DNA of 26,184 nt from Vulcanimicrobiota bacterium. GTDB taxonomy: Bacteria > Vulcanimicrobiota > Vulcanimicrobiia > Vulcanimicrobiales > Vulcanimicrobiaceae. The stretch is from NCBI GenBank assembly GCA_003155175.1, contig PMFP01000078.1, forward strand, positions 12,064 to 38,247, written 5' to 3'. Positions 15,499 through 22,903 of the stretch are shown here, in pieces. The number at the start of each line of letters is the position of its first letter. The first letter of the stretch is position 1. Both the position numbers and the translations under genes were made by a program. The notes below the pieces were generated by a model, which was given only the letters and a program-made list of their open reading frames with translations, was not told where the DNA came from and did no database searches.

Positions 15499-15927
15499 TT
15501 ATCCGACGAGTTCTCTCCGCCGCCCGCACGCGTCGTTGACGAAGTCGACGATCTCTTGCAGCGGCGCGCCCGGCGTAAAGAGGGCCCGCACGCCGATCGC
15601 CTTGAGTTCCCCGGCGTCTTCGGGCGGAATGGTTCCACCCCCGAAAAAGACGATGTCTTCTGCGCCCTGCGCCTTGAGCTGCTCGACGACCAGCGGGAAG
15701 AGCGTCATGTGCGCTCCCGAAAGGATCGAGAGGCCGATGCCGTCCGCGTCTTCCTGGATCGCCGTCTGCACGATCTGCTCGGGCGTTTGGAACAACCCGG
15801 TATAAATGACTTCCATGCCGGCATCGCGCAGGGCGCGCGCGATCACTTTCGCTCCGCGGTCGTGTCCGTCCAGGCCCGCCTTCGCGACGACGACGCGAAG
15901 GGGTCTGGCAGCCTGCGTCGACGCCAC
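15499..15927 (-). CDS. Acyl-CoA mutase small, cobalamin-binding subunit
   Basis: A 142-residue free-standing B12-binding domain, the partner of the large subunit encoded just upstream. It carries the DxHxxG base-off/His-on cobalamin signature DGHDRG (20-25), where His22 supplies the lower axial ligand to cobalt, then the GLSILSGAH segment (64-73) and FFGGGTIPPED (94-104) that cradle the nucleotide tail. The length matches IcmB of isobutyryl-CoA mutase (about 136) and the C-terminal domain of methylmalonyl-CoA mutase. The start is GTG at 15927; its G is shared with the TAG stop of the 46-aa ORF (TAGTG), which indicates coupling. Followed 11 nt later by gltX. Confidence 0.94.
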   Translation of the reverse strand: MASTQAARPLRVVVAKAGLDGHDRGAKVIARALRDAGMEVIYTGLFQTPEQIVQTAIQEDADGIGLSILSGAHMTLFPLVVEQLKAQGAEDIVFFGGGTIPPEDAGELKAIGVRALFTPGAPLQEIVDFVNDACGRRRELVG

Positions 15928-16067
15928 TAGCGTTTTCCGCCGGCGATCAGCTGAAGATGCGACGGGCGCCGCCCCAGGCTCAGGCGCAGCGCTTCTTCGA
16001 ACTTGTCTTTGACCTCCGTCAACGTGCGCCGCACGCGGCGGCGCTCGAGTTCGTCCCGTACCTTCAT
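15927..16067 (-). CDS. 46-aa basic helical protein between mutase subunits (unrecognised)
   Basis: I do not recognise this family. The ATG at 16067 lies 4 nt after the large-subunit stop, and the TAG stop shares a base with the GTG of the small subunit, so the ORF fits the gap exactly and keeps all three genes coupled. The product begins MKVRDELERRRVRRTLTE and ends with LQLIAGGKR; it is highly charged, rich in Arg, Glu and Leu, with no Cys and no membrane or signal segment, and looks like one amphipathic helix (about 3-33) plus a short tail. A longer version from 16157 would run inside the large-subunit gene and has no supporting features. Such a peptide might bridge or stabilise the two mutase subunits, but that is inference from position. 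Confidence 0.6.
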   Translation of the reverse strand: MKVRDELERRRVRRTLTEVKDKFEEALRLSLGRRPSHLQLIAGGKR

Positions 16068-16071
16068 CGCG

Positions 16072-17712
16072 CTAGAATACCGACTTTTCCGTATAGCGGC
16101 CGTAGACCGCGACCATGGCTTCGACGATTTCACCCTCCGTGCAGTACGCGTTGACACAGTCTATCAGATGCGGCATCAGATTGTCCTTCGGATCGCGACA
16201 GGCACGTTGCAGCCGCTCGAGCGTCGTTCGCACCGCCTCGCCGTCGCGGCGCTGCCGAACGGAGCGAACTGCCGCGACCTGCTGCGCCTGCGTTGCCTCC
16301 GTAATCTTGAGCAAGTCCACCGCCGCCTCTTCGTCTTTTTGAAACGCGTTGACGCCCACGATGATCCGGTCCTTGGCCTCGATCGACCGCTGGTACCGGT
16401 AGCTGGCCTCGGCGATCTCCTTCTGGAAGAAGCCGGCTTCGATCGCTTCGACCACGCCGCCGTATTCGGCGATCTGGTCGAAGTAAGCTTCGGCCTGTCG
16501 CTCCATTTCGTCGGTCAGCGCTTCGACGAAGTACGAACCGCCCAGCGGGTCCACGACGTTGGTCACGTTCGTCTCGTACGCGAGCACCTGCTGCGTGCGC
16601 AGCGCGATCTCGACCGACTTCTCGGTGGGGAGCGCAAGCACTTCGTCCATCGAGTTCGTATGCAGCGACTGCGTGCCGCCCAATACCGCCGCCATCGCCT
16701 CGTACGCGACGCGGACGATGTTGTTCTCCGGCTGCTGCGCGGTCGCGCTGCATCCCGCCGTCTGGGTATGGAAGCGCAGCTTCCACGACCGGGGATCCTT
16801 GGCGCCGTACTTTTCGCGCATGTGGCGCGCGTAAATCCGGCGAGCCGCCCGGAACTTCGCGATCTCTTCGAAGAAGTCGATGTGCGAGTTGAAAAAGAAC
16901 GAAAGCCGCGGCGCGAACGAATCGACGTCCATTCCTTCGGCCACGCACGCCTCGACGTACGCGAAACCGTCCGCCAGCGTGAACGCGAGCTCTTGAGCGG
17001 CGGTCGAACCCGCCTCGCGTATGTGATAGCCGCTGATCGAAATCGTGTTCCACTTGGGCATCTCTTCGGTGCAGAAGCGGATCATGTCAACGATCACGCG
17101 CATATGCGGTCGCGGCGGGAAGATCCATTCCTTCTGCGCGATGTACTCTTTGAGAATGTCGGCCTGAATGGTGCCGCCGAGCATCGCGCGCGGAATGCCT
17201 TTCTTTTCGGCGGCCGCAACGTACTGCGCGACGGCGATCGCCGCGGGTCCGTTGATCGTCATGGACGTCGTGATCGCTCCCATGTCGATTCCGTCGAAGA
17301 GCACTTCCATATCGGCGAGCGAGTCGATCGCGACGCCGCACCGCCCGACTTCGCCGCGCGCCTGCGGCGCGTCCGAGTCGTAACCCATCAGCGTCGGCAT
17401 GTCGAACGCGACGGACAGTCCCATCTGCCCTTGGCCGAGTAAGAAATGATAACGCTCGTTGGTTTGCTGCGCGGTTCCGAAGCCCGCAAATTGACGCATC
17501 GTCCAAAGCCGGTCGCGGTACCCGTTGGCGTGGATGCCACGGGTGTACGGATAGGCTCCGGGAGCGGGGATCGCGCCGCCGCCGGCGTCCTCGGGGCCAT
17601 AGACGGGCCGCAGGGGGACGTCCGAAATGGTACGGTCCACGGCGCCCGAGCCCGGGCCGGTCCGCCCCGATCCCGGGGCCGGTACGGGCGGCCGCTCGAT
17701 CATTTTCGCCAT
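16072..17712 (-). CDS. Coenzyme B12-dependent acyl-CoA mutase large subunit, isobutyryl-CoA mutase type
   Basis: Rearranges the carbon skeleton of a short acyl-CoA by a radical mechanism using adenosylcobalamin bound by the separate small subunit. The 546-residue protein covers only the TIM-barrel substrate domain. Recognisable are YPYTRGIH (54-61), FAGFGTA (75-81), VAFDMPTLMGYDSD (101-114), GGTIQADILKEY (179-190) and GGTQSLHTNS. At the residue matching Tyr89 of methylmalonyl-CoA mutase there is Phe75, and at the residue matching Arg207 there is Gln193; the spacing of 118 is the same. Phe/Gln is the isobutyryl-CoA mutase combination (IcmA Phe80/Gln198), so n-butyryl/isobutyryl-CoA interconversion is the likelier reaction. 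Start at 17712 (MAKMIERPP) is a choice; ATG 17703 is also possible, and neither has a good ribosome site. The frame is open further upstream without family similarity. Confidence 0.9.
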   Translation of the reverse strand: MAKMIERPPVPAPGSGRTGPGSGAVDRTISDVPLRPVYGPEDAGGGAIPAPGAYPYTRGIHANGYRDRLWTMRQFAGFGTAQQTNERYHFLLGQGQMGLSVAFDMPTLMGYDSDAPQARGEVGRCGVAIDSLADMEVLFDGIDMGAITTSMTINGPAAIAVAQYVAAAEKKGIPRAMLGGTIQADILKEYIAQKEWIFPPRPHMRVIVDMIRFCTEEMPKWNTISISGYHIREAGSTAAQELAFTLADGFAYVEACVAEGMDVDSFAPRLSFFFNSHIDFFEEIAKFRAARRIYARHMREKYGAKDPRSWKLRFHTQTAGCSATAQQPENNIVRVAYEAMAAVLGGTQSLHTNSMDEVLALPTEKSVEIALRTQQVLAYETNVTNVVDPLGGSYFVEALTDEMERQAEAYFDQIAEYGGVVEAIEAGFFQKEIAEASYRYQRSIEAKDRIIVGVNAFQKDEEAAVDLLKITEATQAQQVAAVRSVRQRRDGEAVRTTLERLQRACRDPKDNLMPHLIDCVNAYCTEGEIVEAMVAVYGRYTEKSVF

Positions 17713-17866
17713 GGGGGCAGTGGTTCGACGCTTCGGCGCCGCGATTCTCCCGTAAGGACCTAGGCCCTGACTGCCGACAATAAGGGTGCGGGCACCGGCG
17801 GCAAAGAACTGGGGCAGCCCATCGCCGCACCACACGCTCGTCTCTAGATGAGGAAGCGAATCCACT
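17713..17866. promoter_or_regulatory. Divergent region between the mutase operon and the S53 gene
   Basis: 154 nt between two divergent starts, so it should hold promoters for both directions. On the plus strand a GAGGAAG Shine-Dalgarno sequence lies at 17850-17856, 10 nt before the S53 ATG. I find no convincing -35/-10 boxes and no cobalamin-riboswitch B12 box ahead of the mutase gene; the nearest look-alike (ACCACTG on the minus strand) lacks the rest of the structure. Confidence 0.35.
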
Positions 17867-19237
17867 ATGTTTCGTAACCGCAACCGGCTGCTCTTTGCAA
17901 CCGCCGCCGCCCTGACGCTGGCCGCGTGCGGCGGCCAGGGACAAGGCCAGGGCCAAAACGCACTGATTCCCCCGGCAGCCCAAGGACAAGCCGTCGCACC
18001 GGGCGCCGCTGCGCAGGGCGCCGTCGCGCAAGGGGCCGTCGCGAGTCTTTCCACGGCCGAGGGAGCCGCGTTCGACCTGATCCGCGCCCGCAGGCCGATG
18101 GTGATTCCGGAAACCGTCGGCAGCGCCAAGAGCATGTGCCCCGGAGTGGTCGTGGCGCATACGATGCATTGCATGGCCCTTGTGGAAAATTCCGGCGGAC
18201 TGCACCGGCTGGGGGCCGACGTGACGCCCGACGCCGCTCCGCTGCTCGGAAGCTACGGCCCTGTGGACCTTCAGAGCGCCTACGCCCTCGCCGCGTATTC
18301 GAAAGCGGACGGAAAGACGCAAACGGTCGCGATCGTCGACGCGCAGGACGATCCGAAAGCCGAAAGCGATCTCGACGTCTATCGCGCGTACTATAAGCTC
18401 CCGGCGTGTACGACCGCGAATAAGTGCTTTAGGAAAGTAAGCCAAACCGGCACGACGACGTATCCGGCTCCGGACCAAGGTTGGGCCGGAGAGATCTCGC
18501 TCGACGTCGACATGGTCTCGGCGATCTGCCCCAACTGCAAGATCATTCTTGTCGAAGCGGCCGACTCGAGCGATACGAACCTCGGCAAGGCCGTCGACGA
18601 AGCGGTCGCGCTCGGCGCCAACGTGGTCAGCAATTCTTACGGCGGCGACGAATTCGAGCCGTCCGACGCGGACTACGTTCACCCGGGGCACGTCATCACG
18701 GCGAGCACGGGCGACGGCGGATACTACCCGCAGGTACCCGCGGCCTACAGCTCGGTGGTTGCCGTCGGCGGAACGACGCTCAAGAAGGGCGGCGGAACGC
18801 GCGGCTGGACCGAGTCGGCATGGGTCGACGGCGGAAGCGGATGCAGCCTGTTCGTCGCAAAGCCGTCGTGGCAAGCCGCGCAGACCATTTGTCCGACGCG
18901 CCAGATCGGCGACATCTCGGCCGAAGCCGACCCGAATACGGGCGTCGCCGTTTACGACAGCTATCCCAATCCGTACGGTATCCCGCTTGGCTGGGCCCAA
19001 TACGGCGGAACGAGCGCGTCCTCGCCGATCATCGGCGCCGTCTACGCACTGGCCCAAAACGCGGCGAGCGCGACGCCCGCGACGCTGTGGGCGCACGGCG
19101 GAAGCGCTGATTTCTACGACATCACGACCGGGACCAACGGCGCATGTCCGGCCGTCTGGAAGTACATCTGCACGGCGCGCGTAGGATACGACGGTCCTAC
19201 GGGCTGGGGTACGCCACACACGACCGCGGGCTTTTAG
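17867..19237 (+). CDS. S53 (sedolisin) family serine peptidase, lipoprotein
   Basis: A 456-residue secreted peptidase of the serine-carboxyl (sedolisin) family, usually active at acid pH. Residues 1-21 form a lipoprotein signal ending in lipobox LAAC with Cys21; then comes a Gln/Gly/Ala-rich linker (22-60, repeated GQ and AQGAV units), a short pro-region, and the catalytic domain. The Glu/Asp pair is E209xxxD213 (GEISLDVD), the oxyanion Asp is D283 (STGDGG) and the nucleophile Ser383 is in GGTSASSP. The C-terminus GYDGPTGWGTP with the preceding DITTGTNG matches the family's calcium site. The full-length activation prodomain is not evident. The gene has a good ribosome site and its own terminator, and separates the mutase genes from meaB on the opposite strand. 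Confidence 0.92.
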   Translation: MFRNRNRLLFATAAALTLAACGGQGQGQGQNALIPPAAQGQAVAPGAAAQGAVAQGAVASLSTAEGAAFDLIRARRPMVIPETVGSAKSMCPGVVVAHTMHCMALVENSGGLHRLGADVTPDAAPLLGSYGPVDLQSAYALAAYSKADGKTQTVAIVDAQDDPKAESDLDVYRAYYKLPACTTANKCFRKVSQTGTTTYPAPDQGWAGEISLDVDMVSAICPNCKIILVEAADSSDTNLGKAVDEAVALGANVVSNSYGGDEFEPSDADYVHPGHVITASTGDGGYYPQVPAAYSSVVAVGGTTLKKGGGTRGWTESAWVDGGSGCSLFVAKPSWQAAQTICPTRQIGDISAEADPNTGVAVYDSYPNPYGIPLGWAQYGGTSASSPIIGAVYALAQNAASATPATLWAHGGSADFYDITTGTNGACPAVWKYICTARVGYDGPTGWGTPHTTAGF

Positions 19238-19259
19238 CGCGGAGTAAACTGGGCTACCG

Positions 19260-19302
19260 CGGCGCGGGGACGAATCGTCTCCGCGCCGTTTTTCTTTGTT
19301 TG
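19260..19302 (+). terminator. Strong intrinsic terminator after the S53 gene
   Basis: A 13-bp stem (19260-19272 with 19276-19288; one G-T pair), a 3-nt loop AAT, and a T-rich tract starting TTTTTCTTT at 19289. It lies 22 nt after the S53 stop and 15 nt short of the convergent meaB stop. The T-tract is on the plus side only, so it serves the S53 transcript. Confidence 0.92.
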
Positions 19303-19317
19303 GCGAGCGCCGGGCTT

Positions 19318-20277
19318 CTAGGTGAGGCCCTTGACGACGGCGCGCGGCCGAATTGCCGGCTCGTCGCCGCCGTTCTCCGGCGTCTCCGGACCAAACGAGC
19401 CGAGAACGCGGTCGGCGGCGGCGTAGGGATCCAAGCCGGTCGCTCGGGTCTCGCGACGAACCGCGGCGTCGAGACGGCGCTGCAGCTTGCCGAGCGCGAG
19501 TTGGCGAACCTGATGCGCGAACGCATCCCGCCGGCGCTCGTCGATCTCTCCGGACGACTTCAGATACGCGACGTGTGCCTCCACCGCGCGCCACAAATCG
19601 TCGATGCCTTCGCCGATTAACGCTTGCGTCGCCACGAGCTCGGGAACCCAGCCGGAAAACGAGAGCATTTCCATCATCGAGCGGATCTCGCGCTTGAGTT
19701 GATTGGCCATCGGGTGGTCGGCCTTGTTCACGACGAACACGTCGGCAATCTCCATGATTCCCGCCTTGAGCACCTGAACCGAGTCTCCGCTGCCCGGCTG
19801 CAGCGCGACGATCGTCGTCTGCGCGAGCTCGGCGATTTCGATTTCGCTCTGTCCCACGCCGACGGTCTCGATCAGCACGACGTCGATGCCGAAGGCGTCC
19901 ATGAGCAGCACCGCATCCGCAGTTGCCCCCGCAAGGCCGCCGAGATGACCTCGACTGGCCATCGATCGAATGAAGACGTCCGGATCGGTAAAGTGCTCGG
20001 TGAGGCGTATGCGGTCGCCGAGCAACGCGCCGTGCGAATACGGCGAGCTGGGATCGACCGAGATGACGCCGACCGTCTTGCCCAACGAGCGGGCTTTGCG
20101 AACGATTGCCGAGGACAACGTAGATTTTCCAACGCCCGGAGGGCCCGTAAGCCCGATCGTCATCGCTCGGCCGCTGCGAGCGAAGACGTGGCCGATCAGT
20201 TCCGCTCCGCGCCCCGATTCCGCCCACGAGATGGCGCGAGCCAGCGCGCGCATCTTCCGTGCGTCGAAATCGCCCAC
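19318..20277 (-). CDS. meaB: MeaB/ArgK-type GTPase, acyl-CoA mutase chaperone
   Basis: A G3E-family P-loop GTPase that protects B12-dependent acyl-CoA mutases and gates cofactor loading. The roughly 319-residue protein has Walker A GPPGVGKST (45-53), the VDPSSPYSHGALLGDRIRL region (Mg and switch I), the IETVGVGQSE Walker B/switch III segment, NKAD for guanine recognition, and the C-terminal helical dimerisation arm. I chose GTG at 20277 because the residues from there (VGDFDARKMRALARAIS) match the family's GDRRALARAI opening; ATG at 20253 would remove eight residues and is a fair alternative. Its partner mutase is about 1.6 kb away on the same strand but separated by the oppositely oriented S53 gene. 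Family members called ArgK were once thought to be transporter kinases; that is outdated. Confidence 0.94.
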   Translation of the reverse strand: MGDFDARKMRALARAISWAESGRGAELIGHVFARSGRAMTIGLTGPPGVGKSTLSSAIVRKARSLGKTVGVISVDPSSPYSHGALLGDRIRLTEHFTDPDVFIRSMASRGHLGGLAGATADAVLLMDAFGIDVVLIETVGVGQSEIEIAELAQTTIVALQPGSGDSVQVLKAGIMEIADVFVVNKADHPMANQLKREIRSMMEMLSFSGWVPELVATQALIGEGIDDLWRAVEAHVAYLKSSGEIDERRRDAFAHQVRQLALGKLQRRLDAAVRRETRATGLDPYAAADRVLGSFGPETPENGGDEPAIRPRAVVKGLT

Positions 20278-20372
20278 CAGGCGATCGTATCCATAAGAGA
20301 GGGACAAAGCCCGAAAAATATTGCGGTCGCTGCCGCGGCGGACCTGCCCTCGGCGTGACGAAGCACGACACG

Positions 20373-21434
20373 ATGCATGCGGCGCCTCTGCTCCTCGCGC
20401 TTCTTCCGGCCGTCGCCGCCGGTGCGTTCTCACCCGGCGAAGCGGCGCGCGTCGATCGGATCGTGCGCTACGTGATGCAAGACCGCGCGATCGCCGGTTG
20501 CGCCGCCGGCATCCGGCGCGGCGACGACGGGTCGCATTACGAGCGAGCTTACGGGTTTGCCGATTCCGCGCACGCGCGTCCGCTGCGCGTCGAGACGGCG
20601 TTCGCAATCGGCTCGCTCTCGAAGACGATTCTGGCCGCGTCGGTCTTAGACTTGGCCAGACGCGGCGAGATGGATCTCGATGCGCCGGTGATTCGATATC
20701 TGCCGCAAAGCGGCATCGGCGCCGCGACGACGGTGCGGGAGTTGCTAAACCAAACGGCCGGCCTGCCGGACTACACGCAGTTCCCGGATTTCGACCGGTT
20801 TTCCCGAGAACCGGTCGCGCCGGAGACGCTCCTCGCAGCGGCCGAATCGCGTCCGGTCGCGTTCGCCGCGGGAACGGATTGGGCGTACAGCAACACCAAC
20901 TACCTCGCGCTCGGTTTGGCGGTCGCCGCCGCGACGCGCCGTCCGCTCTCGTCCTGGCTGCACGACGACGTGTTCGCTCCGCTGGGCATGCGCGCGACCA
21001 AAACGTGGAGTCCCGGAACGTTCGAACTCGACCGCGCCGCCGGCAGCGTGCCGTGGGGTTCGCCGTCGCTCTCGTTCGCGGCGGGCGACCTAGAATCGAA
21101 CGTGCCCGACCTCGAGCGTTTCGCCGGCGCACTGTACGACGGCAGATTTGCCGGCATGTTGCCGCTCATGATGCGGCCCACGATTCTGACGGACGGGAGC
21201 AGCGTGCCGTACGGTATGGGACTGTTCGCCGCCCGGCCGTTCGGTTTCGACGCCGGCGTTCAGAACGGATTCGTCACCGGGTTTTCGTCGGCGCTCGCCT
21301 TCGTTCCGAGCCGCAAGCTGGCCGCGGTCGTCCTCTGCAACGCCGACGAAGTGGACCTGATGCCGCTCGCCAAGAGCCTGGTCGCAGCCGGTCTGGACGT
21401 TGAGGAAGCGCATCCGCAGAACGCGACGCCGTGA
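20373..21434 (+). CDS. Secreted serine beta-lactamase-like hydrolase (class C / esterase family)
   Basis: A 353-residue protein of the beta-lactamase/penicillin-binding-protein-like family (Pfam Beta-lactamase), more often an esterase or D-amino-acid peptidase than a true antibiotic-degrading enzyme. Residues 1-17 form a Sec-type signal peptide. The SxxK motif is S81LSK84, the second motif is Y172SN174, and the usual third motif (HxG or KTG) reads Q297NG, a divergent form. The family segment LLNQTAGLPDY (125-135; usually LLxHTSGLPDY) is present. An in-frame GTG at 20355 would add six residues; ATG at 20373 puts the signal peptide at the start. The TGA stop overlaps the GTG of the GH125 gene (GTGA, 21431-21434), so the two are translationally coupled. 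Confidence 0.88.
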   Translation: MHAAPLLLALLPAVAAGAFSPGEAARVDRIVRYVMQDRAIAGCAAGIRRGDDGSHYERAYGFADSAHARPLRVETAFAIGSLSKTILAASVLDLARRGEMDLDAPVIRYLPQSGIGAATTVRELLNQTAGLPDYTQFPDFDRFSREPVAPETLLAAAESRPVAFAAGTDWAYSNTNYLALGLAVAAATRRPLSSWLHDDVFAPLGMRATKTWSPGTFELDRAAGSVPWGSPSLSFAAGDLESNVPDLERFAGALYDGRFAGMLPLMMRPTILTDGSSVPYGMGLFAARPFGFDAGVQNGFVTGFSSALAFVPSRKLAAVVLCNADEVDLMPLAKSLVAAGLDVEEAHPQNATP

Positions 21435-22846
21435 GGGAGCGATTCGGACGAACGGTTCTCGCGTTCATCGTCGCGATGGCGGTCCTCGCCGCGGGGCTCC
21501 CGGCAGGCGCGCAATCGCTGCTGGTTCCGATGACCGGAAGCCGCACTCGTCAGATCCAGCCTGAGTCGCTGTTCCAAACGCTGTTTCACGACTTCTTTCT
21601 CGAGGACGACCGCACGACGTACGTGCAGACGGGCGACATTCCGGCCATGTGGCTGCGCGACTCGTCGGCGCAAACGATTCCGTACATCGCGTTTCAGCCC
21701 GCGTATCCGATCCTGCGCGCCCGCTTTGCCGGCGTGATCGAGCGCAACGCGCGCAACGTGCTCTCCGATCCGTACGCCAACGCGTTTTCGGCCGACTATC
21801 GCACGTGGGAGCGCAAGTGGGAGATCGATTCGCTGGCGTTCCCCGTCTTGCTGGCGTGGATCTACTGGCAGCAAACGGGCGACCGCACGATCTTCACGGA
21901 CCATCTTCACAACGCGTTCACGACGATCGTTCGCGTCTATCTCTGCGAAGAGCGCCACGCGGCGTGCCGCGGATCCTACCGGTTCGACGGCCGCGAGCCG
22001 ACCGACGACCGCTACAATCCGAACACCGGCATGATTTGGGGAGCCTTCCGCCCGTCCGACGATCCGGTTCAGTACCGTTTCAACGTTCCGCAAAACATGC
22101 TGGCCGTCGTGGCGTTACGCGCGCTGGCTCACCTGGCTCGCGAAGGTTGGAACGATGCGGCGCTGGCGGACCGCGCGACCGGCGTGGCCGCGCGGGTGCA
22201 AACCGGCGTCGAGCGCTACGGACGCTTCTACAATCCGCAACTCGGCATCTGGATGTATGCGTTCGAGACCGACGGCTATCGCGCGTACAATCTTATGGAC
22301 GACGCGAACATCCCGAACCTGACGACGATCCCGTACATCAACTGGGCTTCCGCTCACGATCCGACCTATTTGGCGACGCGCGGTTTCGCGCTGAGCGCCG
22401 ACAACCCGTGGTTCTTTTCGGGACGCTACGCGACCGGGTTGGGCAGCCCCCACACGCCGTACGGGTACGTCTGGCCGCTCGGCATCATCGGGCGGGCGCT
22501 GACGGCGACGGACAGCGCCGAAGTGGCCGAAAGCATCACCACGCTCGCGCAGACGGACAGTGAAAACGGGATGATCCACGAGAGCTTCTACCCCGACGGA
22601 TATTGGCGATACACTAGGCCCGAGTTCGGCTGGGCCAACGCCCTCTACGCCGAGCTGCTCTTTCGGGCGGTCGCCGGTTTCCCGGCGACCCCGTTCGTCG
22701 AAGGCGGGACGGTCCTTCCGTTTCAGCAGCGCAGCGAAACGCCGGCGCTGGTTCCGATTTGGACCCAGATTCAGAATACGGCCGAACTCAACGCCGCGCT
22801 CGGCCGCCTCTTACGCAACGGCGGCAGCGCCATGCCCAACCGCTAA
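21431..22846 (+). CDS. GH125 exo-alpha-1,6-mannosidase, secreted
   Basis: A 471-residue glycoside hydrolase of family GH125, which removes terminal alpha-1,6-linked mannose by inversion. Residues 1-28 form a signal peptide (AGLPAGAQ). The catalytic (alpha/alpha)6 barrel shows the hallmark segments TGDIPAMWLRDSS (67-79), GMIWGAFRPSDDP (200-212), DDANIPNLTTIPYI (290-303), the GLGSPH stretch (336-341) and MIHESF (381-386). By the family's known mechanism the acid is the Asp in RPSDD (207-211) and the base is Glu384 of HES. The start is GTG at 21431 overlapping the preceding stop. It is followed after 57 nt by tricorn. GH125 is best known from gut bacteria and fungi; here it may act on fungal or plant mannans. 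Confidence 0.93.
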   Translation: MRERFGRTVLAFIVAMAVLAAGLPAGAQSLLVPMTGSRTRQIQPESLFQTLFHDFFLEDDRTTYVQTGDIPAMWLRDSSAQTIPYIAFQPAYPILRARFAGVIERNARNVLSDPYANAFSADYRTWERKWEIDSLAFPVLLAWIYWQQTGDRTIFTDHLHNAFTTIVRVYLCEERHAACRGSYRFDGREPTDDRYNPNTGMIWGAFRPSDDPVQYRFNVPQNMLAVVALRALAHLAREGWNDAALADRATGVAARVQTGVERYGRFYNPQLGIWMYAFETDGYRAYNLMDDANIPNLTTIPYINWASAHDPTYLATRGFALSADNPWFFSGRYATGLGSPHTPYGYVWPLGIIGRALTATDSAEVAESITTLAQTDSENGMIHESFYPDGYWRYTRPEFGWANALYAELLFRAVAGFPATPFVEGGTVLPFQQRSETPALVPIWTQIQNTAELNAALGRLLRNGGSAMPNR

Positions 22847-22903
22847 AGCGGCCCCGGGGCAAGGCGGAACGGGCCAAGCCTGTCGCCAACCTCGGCCCTC
22901 GAT

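Noticed and set aside
17713..17866. Possible cobalamin riboswitch ahead of the mutase gene
   Set aside because: Only a weak B12-box look-alike is present; the conserved core segments and stems are not seen.
17087..20371. Minus-strand open frame of more than 1000 codons across the mutase/S53/meaB region
   Set aside because: It runs through three recognised genes in other frames or strands; its sequence is Arg/Ala-rich without domain features, as expected for a shadow in GC-rich DNA.
22847..22903. GGGCCAAGCC between GH125 and tricorn, which is repeated in inverted form at 26161-26170
   Set aside because: A 10-nt match in GC-rich DNA is plausible by chance and the surroundings do not align.
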